From contig NZ_QNVY02000001.1 in NCBI RefSeq assembly GCF_003314435.2, forward strand, positions 1,240,001 to 1,304,000: a stretch of DNA of 64,000 nucleotides. Direction: 5' to 3'. Of the stretch, positions 51,884-59,334 are shown piece by piece. How positions within the stretch are numbered: the stretch's first letter is position 1; every line of letters begins with the position of its first letter. The notes under the pieces are model-generated. The model saw only the letters and a list, made by a program, of their open reading frames with translations. It was not told the origin of the DNA and searched no databases. This stretch comes from Flavobacterium petrolei. GTDB taxonomy: Bacteria; Bacteroidota; Bacteroidia; Flavobacteriales; Flavobacteriaceae. The position numbers and the translations under genes are program-made.

Positions 51884-52129
51884 ATGTATTTTGTTTATAT
51901 CATAAAAAATCATCAAGGATTATTTTACAAAGGATTTACTCAAAATCTTGAGAAGAGTATTTTTGAGCACAATAATGATTTAAGCCGATATACGTCTGGA
52001 AAAAGCCCATGGATTTTGGTTTATTTCAAAGAATTTGAAACCAAAACAGAAGCATTGAAAGAAGAATTACGATTAAAAAAACTTAATGCTGCTTCGATAG
52101 AAAGATTATTAAGCGGTTTTCAAGTTTAA
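51884..52129 (+). CDS. Small GIY-YIG endonuclease (intact copy)
   Basis: 81 residues, one GIY-YIG domain: YFVYIIKN (the GIY-like strand), FYKGFTQNLEKSIFEHNN (YIG replaced by YKG, followed by the helix), then SPWILVYFKEFETKTEALKE (catalytic Glu region). This is the UvrC/URI-type nuclease fold found alone in many flavobacterial genomes, often near tRNA or rRNA genes. It is the first of three tandem copies and the only one with an unbroken frame. The stop is TAA one codon earlier than the TAG of the other copies. Position directly after tRNA-Asp suggests a homing or mobile character. Confidence 0.8.
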   Translation: MYFVYIIKNHQGLFYKGFTQNLEKSIFEHNNDLSRYTSGKSPWILVYFKEFETKTEALKEELRLKKLNAASIERLLSGFQV

Positions 52130-52190
52130 TAGAACACATGCGTGTCATCTCGTCTTTCGGGACGAGACGGTTTCGAGTACTCTCGTTCCA
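52130..52190 (+). repeat. tRNA-Asp relic of array unit 1
   Basis: TAGAACACATGCGTGTCA matches the tRNA-Asp D-loop to anticodon loop (TTAGAATACATGCCTGTCA); then hairpin TCTCGTC/GACGAGA and GGTTTCGAGTACTC, a decayed T-arm. No acceptor stem. Confidence 0.65.
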
Positions 52191-52251
52191 AAAACGCGAT
52201 TAGTAATAAAAACGCTTTTTTTGTTTTTGTTAAATTCAAATAGTAATCGAT

Positions 52252-52500
52252 ATGTATTTTGTTCATATCATAAAAAATCATCAAGGATTATTTTACAAAG
52301 GATTTACTCAAAATCTTGATAAGCGTATTTTTGAACACAATAATAATTTAAGCCGATTCACTTCTGGAAAAAGTCCATGGATTTTGGTGTATTTCAAAGA
52401 ATTTGAAACAAAAACGGAAGCATTAAAATAAGAATTACGATTAAAAAAACTTAATGTTGCTTCGATAGAAAGGTTAGTAAGCAGTTTTCAAGTTGAATAG
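52252..52500 (+). pseudogene. GIY-YIG endonuclease copy 2, interrupted by a stop codon
   Basis: 83 codons in frame from ATG 52252 to TAG 52498-52500, but codon 60 is TAA (52429-52431) where the other copies have GAA. The product would be 59 residues, lacking the catalytic Glu helix. The remaining sequence is about as close to copies 1 and 3 as those are to each other, so inactivation appears recent. Confidence 0.85.
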
Positions 52501-52557
52501 AACACATGCCTGTCATCTCGTCTTTCGGGACGAGACGGTTTCGAGTACTCTCGTTCC
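52498..52557 (+). repeat. tRNA-Asp relic of array unit 2
   Basis: Begins within the TAG stop of GIY-YIG copy 2: TAGAACACATGCCTGTCA, then TCTCGTC/GACGAGA hairpin, GGTTTCGAGTACTC and TCGTTCCA. The anticodon arm part (ACATGCCTGTCA) is exactly as in the functional tRNA-Asp. Confidence 0.7.
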
Positions 52558-52574
52558 AAAAACGCGATTAGTAA

Positions 52575-52608
52575 TAAAAAAGCTTTTCTTAATAGAAAAG
52601 CTTTTTTT
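52575..52608 (+). terminator. Terminator in unit 3 of the array
   Basis: AAAAAAGCTTTTC, loop TTAATA, GAAAAGCTTTTTTT, the same as at 51822-51854. Confidence 0.8.
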
Positions 52609-52637
52609 GTTTTTGTAAAATCCAAATAGTAGTCGAT

Positions 52638-52887
52638 ATGTATTTTGTTTATATCATAAAAAATCATCAAGGATTATTTTACAAAGGATTTACTCAAAAT
52701 CTTGAGAAGCGTATTTTTTGAGCACAATAATGATTTAAGCCGATATACGTCTAGAAAAAGCCCATGGATTTTGGTTTATTTCAAAGAATTTGAAACCAAA
52801 ACAGAAGCATTGAAAGAAGAATTACGATTAAAAAAACTTAATGTTGCTTCGATAGAAAGATTAGTAAGTAATTTTCAAATTGAATAG
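52638..52887 (+). pseudogene. GIY-YIG endonuclease copy 3, frameshifted
   Basis: Starts at ATG 52638 like copy 1, but the run in CGTATTTTTTGAGC has six T where copies 1 and 2 have five, a +1 shift around 52711-52717. The right part, from HNNDLSRYTSRKSP to the TAG at 52885-52887, is open in another frame. Nearly identical to copy 1 otherwise. Confidence 0.85.
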
Positions 52888-52943
52888 CACAAATGCCCTA
52901 TCTCGTCTTTAGGTACGAGACGGTTTCGAGTCCTCTCGTTCCA
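52885..52943 (+). repeat. tRNA-Asp relic of array unit 3
   Basis: TAGCACAAATGCCCTA, then TCTCGTCTTTAGGTACGAGA hairpin, GGTTTCGAGTCCTC and TCGTTCCA. More decayed in the anticodon region but closer to tRNA in the T-arm (CGAGTCC) than the other relics. Confidence 0.65.
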
Positions 52944-52959
52944 AAAACGAGACCAGTAA

Positions 52960-52991
52960 TAAAAAGCTTTTCTGTTAAGAAAAGCTTTTTA
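52960..52991. terminator. Terminator closing the array
   Basis: AAAAAGCTTTTC, TGTTAA, GAAAAGCTTTTT. It lies between the array (plus) and the DUF456 gene (minus) and can serve both. Confidence 0.8.
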
Positions 52992-53011
52992 TGTTTTAGT
53001 ATGTTTATAAA

Positions 53012-53512
53012 TTAAAATAACTCGGATTTATAGTTCCAGACAATCCACACAAACAATCCCAAATACATCACGCAAACTACAAATTTCATAAAGCTGGAAG
53101 CTAGAAAACCTGCAAAGGATCCCGCGGCTGCTTTCAAAGCCCGATTATGGTCTTTAAAATCATAAATAAGTTCTCCTATCAACGCGCCAACAAAAGGGCC
53201 GATAATGAACCCAAAAGGAACAGGAGCAAGAATCCCAACAATCAAACCGATGTTTGTTCCCCAAATCCCGTACGAGCTACCGCCAAATCTCTTGGTTCCC
53301 TTGGCTGGAATCACGTAATCTAAAACGGAAATAACAATTGTAATCAACAAAGCAATTCCTAAAATCCAATAGTTAGCAGGAACAGCATTCGTAAAATAAA
53401 GTAATGCTAATCCAACCCAACTCACACTTGGACCTGGTAAAACCGGTAAAAAACTGCCAAGTAAGCCAGTAATGATGCATGCGAAACCAAGAATTAAAAG
53501 TAAGATATCCAT
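53012..53512 (-). CDS. DUF456 membrane protein
   Basis: 166 residues, four or five membrane segments rich in glycine: LLLILGFACIITGLLGSFLP followed by VLPGPSVSW, then GTKRFGGSSYGIWGTNIGLI and FIIGPFVGALIGELIYD. This pattern, with LPGP in the first loop, is the DUF456 family. No function is known. It is divergent from the next gene with overlapping promoters and convergent with the GIY-YIG array. Confidence 0.8.
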   Translation of the reverse strand: MDILLLILGFACIITGLLGSFLPVLPGPSVSWVGLALLYFTNAVPANYWILGIALLITIVISVLDYVIPAKGTKRFGGSSYGIWGTNIGLIVGILAPVPFGFIIGPFVGALIGELIYDFKDHNRALKAAAGSFAGFLASSFMKFVVCVMYLGLFVWIVWNYKSELF

Positions 53513-53526
53513 AAATTTATTTTTAG

Positions 53527-53534
53527 TAATTTTG
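53527..53534 (+). promoter_or_regulatory. -7 promoter element for the 53.6 kb gene
   Basis: TAATTTTG fits TAnnTTTG, 29 bases before ATG 53564. Confidence 0.45.
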
Positions 53535-53563
53535 AAAACACAAAAGCAACATGTATTTATAAA

Positions 53564-53953
53564 ATGAACAGAATTAAATTAATACAATTATTTTCTGCAA
53601 CGCTCATCTTTACGCTTTCTTTTTGGTCTGTAAATGCGCAAGAGAAAACGGTAAGTGGTAATGATATGCTTTTGAAAGAGACCATCTATGACGAAAACAG
53701 AGTAAAAGTATTGAATTTTTCTTTGAAAGAGTTTGATGCGCTTTTTTTTGAGTTTTTTGAAAAAAAATCGAATCCAAATATTGTACTTACAAAAGAGGAA
53801 TTTTATACATACACAATTCAAATTGCTGTTTTCTCAGATCGATTGGCAGCTTTGTATCCGGATCAAAAAGAAATTGCTGCCGAAAGTAAAAAGAAATGGT
53901 TTGCTGAAAACTACAAAGATTATTTAGTTTTGAAAGCATCTCAAAAAAAATAA
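53564..53953 (+). CDS. Secreted protein of unknown function
   Basis: 129 residues. Signal peptide (LIQLFSATLIFTLSFWSVNA before QEKTVSG). The mature part is about 105 residues, mostly helical and charged, with LKEFDALFFEFFEKKSNPNI and a C-terminal AAESKKKWFAENYKDYLVLK. I do not recognise a domain. It is followed without a gap by another small envelope protein gene, so the two are probably an operon. Confidence 0.6.
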   Translation: MNRIKLIQLFSATLIFTLSFWSVNAQEKTVSGNDMLLKETIYDENRVKVLNFSLKEFDALFFEFFEKKSNPNIVLTKEEFYTYTIQIAVFSDRLAALYPDQKEIAAESKKKWFAENYKDYLVLKASQKK

Positions 53954-53995
53954 TTGTATTTTTATAGATTATTAGACCAATTCAAAAACAGAACC

Positions 53996-54472
53996 TTGAA
54001 GCAGTATTACCTCTTTTTAATATTTATATTTTTTAATTCCTGTCAATACTTTGACAAGCAAATTCCTTCGGAAAAGGAATTATTGCAAAAGGAACTGAAA
54101 TCCATCAACTGGAAAGAAGTCGATGAATACCCATCGGTAGTAGATTGTGAAAAGATTGATAATAAAGCCCAACGTCAACAGTGTTTTTTCGAAGTTTTAA
54201 CGCAGCTGATTCAAGAGAAATTGAGTGTTGATACACTTTCGGTTCTCTATCCTGAACTGGATACGATCGAAGTTAAGGTGACTGTCTTCCCTAATGCAAC
54301 GATGCAATTTGAGCCTCAATTTTCAAAGGATTCAGTTGCCTACGACAAAATCAAAATTGACAGTATTCTGAAAGCTCGTTTGGTTGATTTTCCAAAAATT
54401 AATCCAGCTATTAAGCGCGGTATTCCAGTAAAAACACAATTTATTATTCCGGTAATTCTAAAAGTAGAGTAG
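53996..54472 (+). CDS. Small lipoprotein of unknown function
   Basis: 158 residues from TTG 53996: (M)KQYYLFLIFIFFNSC is a good lipoprotein signal with the lipidated Cys at position 15. The frame is also open from TTG 53954, directly after the previous stop, which would add 14 residues (MYFYRLLDQFKNRT) in front of the signal; both starts are TTG and I prefer the one that gives a normal signal. The mature part has an alpha/beta look, with SVDTLSVLYPELDTIEVKVT and a C-terminal PVKTQFIIPVILKVE that recalls TonB C-terminal-type strands. No function assigned. Confidence 0.55.
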   Translation: MKQYYLFLIFIFFNSCQYFDKQIPSEKELLQKELKSINWKEVDEYPSVVDCEKIDNKAQRQQCFFEVLTQLIQEKLSVDTLSVLYPELDTIEVKVTVFPNATMQFEPQFSKDSVAYDKIKIDSILKARLVDFPKINPAIKRGIPVKTQFIIPVILKVE

Positions 54473-54479
54473 TTTTTTT

Positions 54480-54564
54480 GGAGCTATTTCCAGTTGTTCA
54501 CTGTATCTTTTTCTTTTTGGGAGCAAAAATAAAAAGGATGTCGTTTCCACTTGGGCTAGGGCTT
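54480..54564 (+). repeat. Interspersed folded repeat element, copy at 54.5 kb
   Basis: GGAGCTATTTCCAGTTGTTC, ACTGTATCTTTTTC, centre with CTTTTTGGGAGCAAAAAT, then AAAAAGGATGTCGTTTCCAC and GGGCTAGGGC. Same framework as 12891-12976. Located between two convergent genes. Confidence 0.65.
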
Positions 54565-54573
54565 TAGTGCATA

Positions 54574-55677
54574 TTAGAATTTTCTACCTTTCCATTCGTA
54601 TTTCCCAACCAGCGAATACAAAGCCACGCTCACACTAAAAAACGGATATAAGAAACAACTCAAAAGCAAATATCGCATTTTGTTTTTGGACAAAAAATGA
54701 TTGGTTTTATAAATCAAAATGGTATCAACTGTGAACTTGAAAGTACATGCTAAAAAGACATTTTGAAAAGTAGTTAAGCCTAAGAACCAAGAACCAAGAA
54801 TTAATAGCCAACTCAGATTCCCAGCAAAAACTAACAATCCCAATCCTTTTCCGAAACTACTTTGATACGAACTCGTTTTTGAGGCCCAGCGAGCGCGTTG
54901 GTAAAATAATGATCTCCAATCGTTCATTGGTTTGGTGATGATAATATTATTCTCAGATTTTAGATAATGCACTTTTTCGGCCGATTTTGCAATCGCTTTT
55001 TGCAACAAGAATACATCATCGCCACTGGCAATTCCATCATTTCCTTCGAAACCATTCAGCTTCTGGAAAAAGGATTTGGTATATGCAAAGTTGGCGCCAT
55101 TGCACATAAATTCTTTGTGAATACCAAAACTTCCAATGGTTGCGCCTTGTAAACTCGCCAAATCCAATTGCTGAAAATGATGCAAAAATGAATTGCCAAA
55201 ATCATACGTTACTGCTCCTGCGATCATCGCAACATCATGAAGCTGAATGTAATTGTCTAAGGTCAATAACCAGTTTGTATTGACTACACAATCGGCATCG
55301 GTGGTAATAATCCAATCCGTGGTTACAATTTGCATCGCAGTTACTATTGCATTTTTTTTGGGTGAATTGGAAACCCGAATGTTATTTATGACTGAAACTT
55401 TAAACTTTAAATTTGGAATTTTAAATGATTCCTCAGATTCATCGTCGACCAAAATCACTTCAAATAATTCCATCGGATAATTCAACTTTGATAAACTTGC
55501 TAGTAAAATAGGCAGATTTTCGGTTTCATTCCGGAAAGGAACAATAATGGAGACTTTTGTTTTTGGCGTTAAGCCGGTATATTCAATTGTATTCACTTTG
55601 GTAAAACCATAAATCAGTACAATTATCGCCAAACAATACGTGAAGATTATGATGTATAAAACAATGGTAATCATCAT
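54574..55677 (-). CDS. Family 2 glycosyltransferase, membrane-bound
   Basis: 367 residues. An N-terminal membrane helix is followed by a GT-A domain: VSIIVPFRNETENLPILLAS, VILVDDESEES, the DxD-type TTDADCVV, and QRARWASK, the QxxRW motif of processive or membrane glycosyltransferases. Two or three membrane helices end the protein (LLVFAGNLSWLLILGSWFLG). It would transfer a sugar to a lipid or glycan; the substrate is unknown. It begins three bases after the flippase-like gene, in an operon on the minus strand. Confidence 0.85.
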   Translation of the reverse strand: MMITIVLYIIIFTYCLAIIVLIYGFTKVNTIEYTGLTPKTKVSIIVPFRNETENLPILLASLSKLNYPMELFEVILVDDESEESFKIPNLKFKVSVINNIRVSNSPKKNAIVTAMQIVTTDWIITTDADCVVNTNWLLTLDNYIQLHDVAMIAGAVTYDFGNSFLHHFQQLDLASLQGATIGSFGIHKEFMCNGANFAYTKSFFQKLNGFEGNDGIASGDDVFLLQKAIAKSAEKVHYLKSENNIIITKPMNDWRSLFYQRARWASKTSSYQSSFGKGLGLLVFAGNLSWLLILGSWFLGLTTFQNVFLACTFKFTVDTILIYKTNHFLSKNKMRYLLLSCFLYPFFSVSVALYSLVGKYEWKGRKF

Positions 55678-55680
55678 CTT

Positions 55681-56643
55681 TTATTGCGTTTTGTCTCCTT
55701 CTACTTTGGAGAGAATTTTAAAATTCAATACATAATAAATGCCAATTATCACCGGTAAAACCACATTCAAAAACCACATTAAAGTCGAAATGAAAATCAC
55801 AATCCATTCGTTTACGCCTAAAATCCCAAAGAAATAAACGGCGACACTTCCTTTTACGGCAAAGTCTAAAAATTGAAAAGTAGGCAAGGAGGAAGCCAAG
55901 AAATAAACAGACGAAATGGTTGCAATCAACGTAAAATAAGGTAAATCAACATCAAAAGCCAGAAACAAAAAGTAGTATTGGTGTGAGAAAACGAGATAGC
56001 GGCAAATGCCTAAAAAGATGTTTTTTTGATGAATCGATTTTGGGATTTCATTAATCTTATGAATCAGTTTTTCGATAGAATAGCCTTTGATAGTAATTTT
56101 TTTGATTGAAAATAAAATAATGAAAAGTAGTAGGAGCATTCCAAAAAGCAGCATTACCGTTTTTGTGGTAATCACATTGTACTGCGCATTAAAATACAAC
56201 AACCCAAAAATTCCAAAAATAACGGTCAATATCATTTGGATTCCGTTGCAAATCAGATTCAAGAAAATGACTTTTTTAGTATTTGATTTATCAAAAAACA
56301 ACGCTTTTCCAGCATATTCACCAACTCCATTCGGCGTAAAAATTCCCGCGGTTAATGCGCCAAGAACTTGTTTGGTTGCTTTTCCCAAAGATATTTTATG
56401 GATAAATTTTACTAAGTTTTGCCATTTCAAGATTTCAAAAAACCGATTCAAAACACTTAATAACAAAATAAACGCGATTCCGCCAATCGATTGATTTTTT
56501 TGGAATAGAACAATGAATTTCTGCCAATCTAATTTGTCATTATTAGCTACTTGATTGTAAATAAAATAAAACGCACCGCCGACAATCAAAAGTTTGATTA
56601 GAAGTACTAGGAATTGCTTAGTTTTGTGTGGAATTGAAATCAT
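55681..56643 (-). CDS. Flippase-like membrane protein (LPG synthase transmembrane domain family)
   Basis: 320 residues with about eight membrane helices. NGVGEYAGKALFFDKSNTKK (about residues 110-130) is the conserved loop of the lysylphosphatidylglycerol synthase transmembrane / UPF0104 family; LPTFQFLDFAVKGSVAVYFF lies later. The family includes proposed lipid flippases and proteins coupled to glycosyltransferases. A glycosyltransferase gene follows after a 3-base gap, which supports a shared role in making or moving a glycolipid. Divergent from ruvC. Confidence 0.75.
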   Translation of the reverse strand: MISIPHKTKQFLVLLIKLLIVGGAFYFIYNQVANNDKLDWQKFIVLFQKNQSIGGIAFILLLSVLNRFFEILKWQNLVKFIHKISLGKATKQVLGALTAGIFTPNGVGEYAGKALFFDKSNTKKVIFLNLICNGIQMILTVIFGIFGLLYFNAQYNVITTKTVMLLFGMLLLLFIILFSIKKITIKGYSIEKLIHKINEIPKSIHQKNIFLGICRYLVFSHQYYFLFLAFDVDLPYFTLIATISSVYFLASSLPTFQFLDFAVKGSVAVYFFGILGVNEWIVIFISTLMWFLNVVLPVIIGIYYVLNFKILSKVEGDKTQ

Positions 56644-56660
56644 TGGTGCAAAGTAACAAA

Positions 56661-56696
56661 ACTTTAAACTTTTAGACTTTAAACTTTAAACTAAAT
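56661..56696. repeat. Low-complexity AAACTTTAAACTTTTAGA repeat
   Basis: Degenerate copies of TTTAAACTTT between the divergent flippase-like and ruvC genes, covering the promoter region. Confidence 0.45.
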
Positions 56697-56698
56697 CA

Positions 56699-57253
56699 TT
56701 GGCAAACGAACGTATCATATTAGGAATTGACCCGGGAACGACGATTATGGGTTTTGGATTGATAAAAATTGTCAATAAAAAAATGGAGTTTTTGCAACTG
56801 AACGAATTGCAATTGTCCAAATACGACAATCATTATCAAAAACTAAAAATCATTTTTGAGCGTACGATTGAGCTAATCGATACACACAATCCAGATGAAA
56901 TTGCAATCGAAGCGCCTTTCTTTGGTAAAAACGTGCAATCTATGCTAAAGTTGGGACGCGCACAAGGCGTTGCCATGGCTGCGGGACTTTCGAGAGATAT
57001 TCCAATCACCGAATACGAACCAAAAAAAATAAAAATGGCAATTACCGGAAACGGAAATGCTAGCAAAGAACAAGTTGCCAAAATGCTACAGCAATTATTA
57101 GGATTGAAGGAATTACCTAAAAATCTGGATTCAACTGATGGATTGGCAGCCGCAGTTTGTCATTTTTTCAATTCTGGAAAAGTGGTTGGTGCCAAAAGTT
57201 ATACCGGTTGGGATGCTTTTGTTAAACAAAACGAAGAACGAGTTAAAAAATAG
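56699..57253 (+). CDS. ruvC: Holliday junction resolvase RuvC
   Basis: 184 residues; cuts Holliday junctions with RuvAB at the end of recombination. Asp11 in GIDPGTTIMGFG and Glu71 in IAIEAPFFGKNVQS are active-site acids; STDGLAAAVCHFF near the C-terminus has the last acidic residue and the His. Start codon is TTG 56699, chosen because no ATG lies nearby and homology starts at NERIILGID. It lies about 60 bases before hemW. Confidence 0.92.
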   Translation: MANERIILGIDPGTTIMGFGLIKIVNKKMEFLQLNELQLSKYDNHYQKLKIIFERTIELIDTHNPDEIAIEAPFFGKNVQSMLKLGRAQGVAMAAGLSRDIPITEYEPKKIKMAITGNGNASKEQVAKMLQQLLGLKELPKNLDSTDGLAAAVCHFFNSGKVVGAKSYTGWDAFVKQNEERVKK

Positions 57254-57310
57254 TAGTCGGTTTTCAGTTTGCAGAACTGACTACTAAAACTGACCACTAA
57301 ATACTAATAA

Positions 57311-58447
57311 ATGAGCGGAATCTACATTCATATCCCTTTTTGCAAGCAGGCGTGTCATTACTGCGATTTTCACTTTTCGACTTCGATGAAGAAGAAAGAA
57401 GAAATGGTTTTGGCTATTGCCAAAGAAATTCAAATGCGTAAAAGTGAGTTTGAGAATCAAGAAGTCGAAACCATTTATTTCGGTGGAGGAACGCCAAGTG
57501 TTTTAAGTTCTGAAGAAATTAATTTTTTGATTGCTGCAGTTTATAGCAATTATTCTGTGATTGAAAATCCCGAAATCACACTGGAAGCCAATCCGGATGA
57601 TTTGTCAAGCGAACGAATAATTGAATTGTCTAAAAGTAAAATTAATCGATTAAGCATCGGGATTCAATCGTTTTTTGAAGACGATTTGCAACTGATGAAT
57701 AGAGCTCATAATTCGGCGGAAGCCAAAAAATGTTTGGAAGAAGCCACTAAGTATTTCGACAATATTTCCCTCGATTTAATTTACGGAATTCCCAGAATGA
57801 GTAATGAGAAATGGAAACAAAATATTGAAACAGCACTGTCTTTTGGTATCCCGCATATTTCTAGTTATGCCTTGACAGTGGAACCAAAAACCGCTTTGAA
57901 TAAACTGATTCAAACGGGAAAAATTGCTGCTCCTAAAGATGAAGTAGCGCAAGAGCATTTTGCTATTTTGGTAGAAACGCTTGAAGCCAATGATTTTATT
58001 CATTACGAATTATCAAATTTTGGGAAGGAAAACTATTTCTCCAAGAATAATTCGGCGTATTGGTTGGGGAAAAAATACATTGGAATTGGTCCTTCGGCGC
58101 ACAGCTATGATGGCATTTCGAGAAGTTGGAATGTGTCGAATAATTCGCTGTATATAAAATCCATTCAAGAAAATAAACTGCCTAACGAAACTGAAATCCT
58201 TTCGATTACGGATCGTTACAACGAATATGTTATGACGGGTTTACGAACGATTTGGGGTGTTTCTTTGGATAGAATTGAAACCGAATTTGGAATTATTTAT
58301 TTGGAATATTTGAACAAACGATCTCAAAAATTCATTGGTGATGATTTAGTTTTTATCGAAAATAACATTCTAAAACCGACTCCAAAAGGAAAGTTTTTGA
58401 CGGATGGAATTGCATCAGACTTATTTTACTTAAATTTGGAAGAGTAA
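57311..58447 (+). CDS. hemW: Radical SAM haem chaperone HemW (HemN-like)
   Basis: 378 residues. The [4Fe-4S] motif CKQACHYC gives Cys11, Cys15 and Cys18 in the spacing CX3CX2C. YFGGGTPSVLSSEEINFLI and ANPDD are SAM-binding parts, and NRLSIGIQSFFEDDLQLMNR is conserved in HemN/HemW. The protein lacks the N-terminal extension of true coproporphyrinogen dehydrogenases (HemN), and 378 residues is the HemW length, so it is more likely a haem chaperone that inserts haem. Downstream of ruvC on the same strand. Confidence 0.9.
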   Translation: MSGIYIHIPFCKQACHYCDFHFSTSMKKKEEMVLAIAKEIQMRKSEFENQEVETIYFGGGTPSVLSSEEINFLIAAVYSNYSVIENPEITLEANPDDLSSERIIELSKSKINRLSIGIQSFFEDDLQLMNRAHNSAEAKKCLEEATKYFDNISLDLIYGIPRMSNEKWKQNIETALSFGIPHISSYALTVEPKTALNKLIQTGKIAAPKDEVAQEHFAILVETLEANDFIHYELSNFGKENYFSKNNSAYWLGKKYIGIGPSAHSYDGISRSWNVSNNSLYIKSIQENKLPNETEILSITDRYNEYVMTGLRTIWGVSLDRIETEFGIIYLEYLNKRSQKFIGDDLVFIENNILKPTPKGKFLTDGIASDLFYLNLEE

Positions 58448-58453
58448 CGTAAC

Positions 58454-58481
58454 CGCAAAGGTCGCAAAGGTCGCAAAGTTG
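58454..58481 (+). repeat. Short tandem CGCAAAGGT repeat
   Basis: CCGCAAAGGTCGCAAAGGTC followed by GCAAAG, about three units of a 9-base repeat in the hemW-cyclase gap. Confidence 0.6.
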
Positions 58482-58527
58482 AAAGGAATTTTGTGTCGTA
58501 GCGTCTGATTAGCATAAAAAATAACTT

Positions 58528-59325
58528 GTGTTAGCAACAGTTCAATATAACAATCAAACAATTAAAGTCAACCTATCAAAACCCATTGATATTTCGATTC
58601 CATTGACAAATACAGATGAAAATCCAATTGCTTGGTATATCGAAAAACCAATTATTGAACCCGTGGTTTTTGGGGATTGGATAGGGAAAGTTTCGGAAGG
58701 GAAATCTTCGACAAACTTTAATAATATTTTCTTCAATCCCCACGGGCACGGAACGCACACGGAATGTCTGGGGCATATTACACGGGAATTTTACAGCATT
58801 AATCAGTCGTTGAAACAGTTTTTCTTTTTGGCTGAATTGATTTCGGTTGTGCCGGAATTGCAAGGGGAAGACTTGGTTATTACACTGGATAACATCTTGA
58901 ATGCGCTCGATGTGACACTGAAATTAGGTGTTCCAAAAGAAGCTCTAATCATTAGAACACTTCCTAATTTTAAAATAAAAAAATCTTTAAAATATTCGAA
59001 TACCAATCCGCCATATCTTTCTGAAGAGGCTGCCCGTTTCATTCGCGAAAGCGGTATTCAGCATTTATTGATTGATCTGCCTAGTGTGGATAAAGAAAAA
59101 GATGATGGAAAATTACTGGCGCACAAAGCCTTTTGGAATGTCAAAGATGTCAACAATCTGAATGCTGATGCACGATTGGACTGTACGATTACCGAATTGA
59201 TTTTTGTTCCAGATGAAGTGAAAGATGGCACTTATTTGCTGAATATACAAATCGCATCTTTTGAGAATGACGCGAGTCCGAGCAAGCCTGTTTTGTATGC
59301 TATTTTAAATGAGGAATCAAAATAA
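58528..59325 (+). CDS. Cyclase/kynurenine formamidase-like protein
   Basis: 265 residues. The metal-binding motif of the family is NPHGHGTHTECLGH (residues 70-83; HxGTHxE). DISIPLTNTDENPIAWYIEK precedes it and LLIDLPSVDKEKDDGKLLAH follows, including the C-terminal DxPSxD segment. The family includes kynurenine formamidases and other amide hydrolases; I cannot tell the substrate. The start is GTG 58528; there is no in-frame ATG before the conserved start. A short repeat of CGCAAAGGT precedes it. It is followed after 9 bases by a MmcQ/YjbR gene. Confidence 0.8.
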   Translation: MLATVQYNNQTIKVNLSKPIDISIPLTNTDENPIAWYIEKPIIEPVVFGDWIGKVSEGKSSTNFNNIFFNPHGHGTHTECLGHITREFYSINQSLKQFFFLAELISVVPELQGEDLVITLDNILNALDVTLKLGVPKEALIIRTLPNFKIKKSLKYSNTNPPYLSEEAARFIRESGIQHLLIDLPSVDKEKDDGKLLAHKAFWNVKDVNNLNADARLDCTITELIFVPDEVKDGTYLLNIQIASFENDASPSKPVLYAILNEESK

Positions 59326-59334
59326 TTTTACAAA

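Larger units (their letters stand above)
51816..52993 (+). repeat. Tandem array of three tRNA-Asp/GIY-YIG units
   Basis: Units begin at the shared AGTAATAAAA at 51816, 52202, 52570 and the closing copy at 52955, so the periods are 386, 368 and 385 bases. Each unit carries a terminator hairpin (GCTTTTC...GAAAAGC; lost in unit 2, which is 18 bases shorter), the leader AAATTCAAATAGTAATCGAT or a variant of it, a GIY-YIG ORF, and a tRNA-Asp-derived relic ending TCTCGTTCCAAAAACG. Copy 1 has an intact ORF, copy 2 a nonsense codon and copy 3 a frameshift. The array lies right after an intact tRNA-Asp. Confidence 0.85.

Noticed and set aside
52488..52670. Minus-strand 60-residue ORF in the GIY-YIG array
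   Set aside because: Antisense to the relic and leader of the array; the similar frame at 51707-51916 arises from the same repeat.
51816..52993. CRISPR array
   Set aside because: The repeats are 0.37-0.39 kb units containing ORFs, not short repeats with unique spacers.
58576..58863. Minus-strand 95-residue ORF over the cyclase gene
   Set aside because: Shadow of the plus-strand gene, which has the full metal-binding motif and normal codon use.
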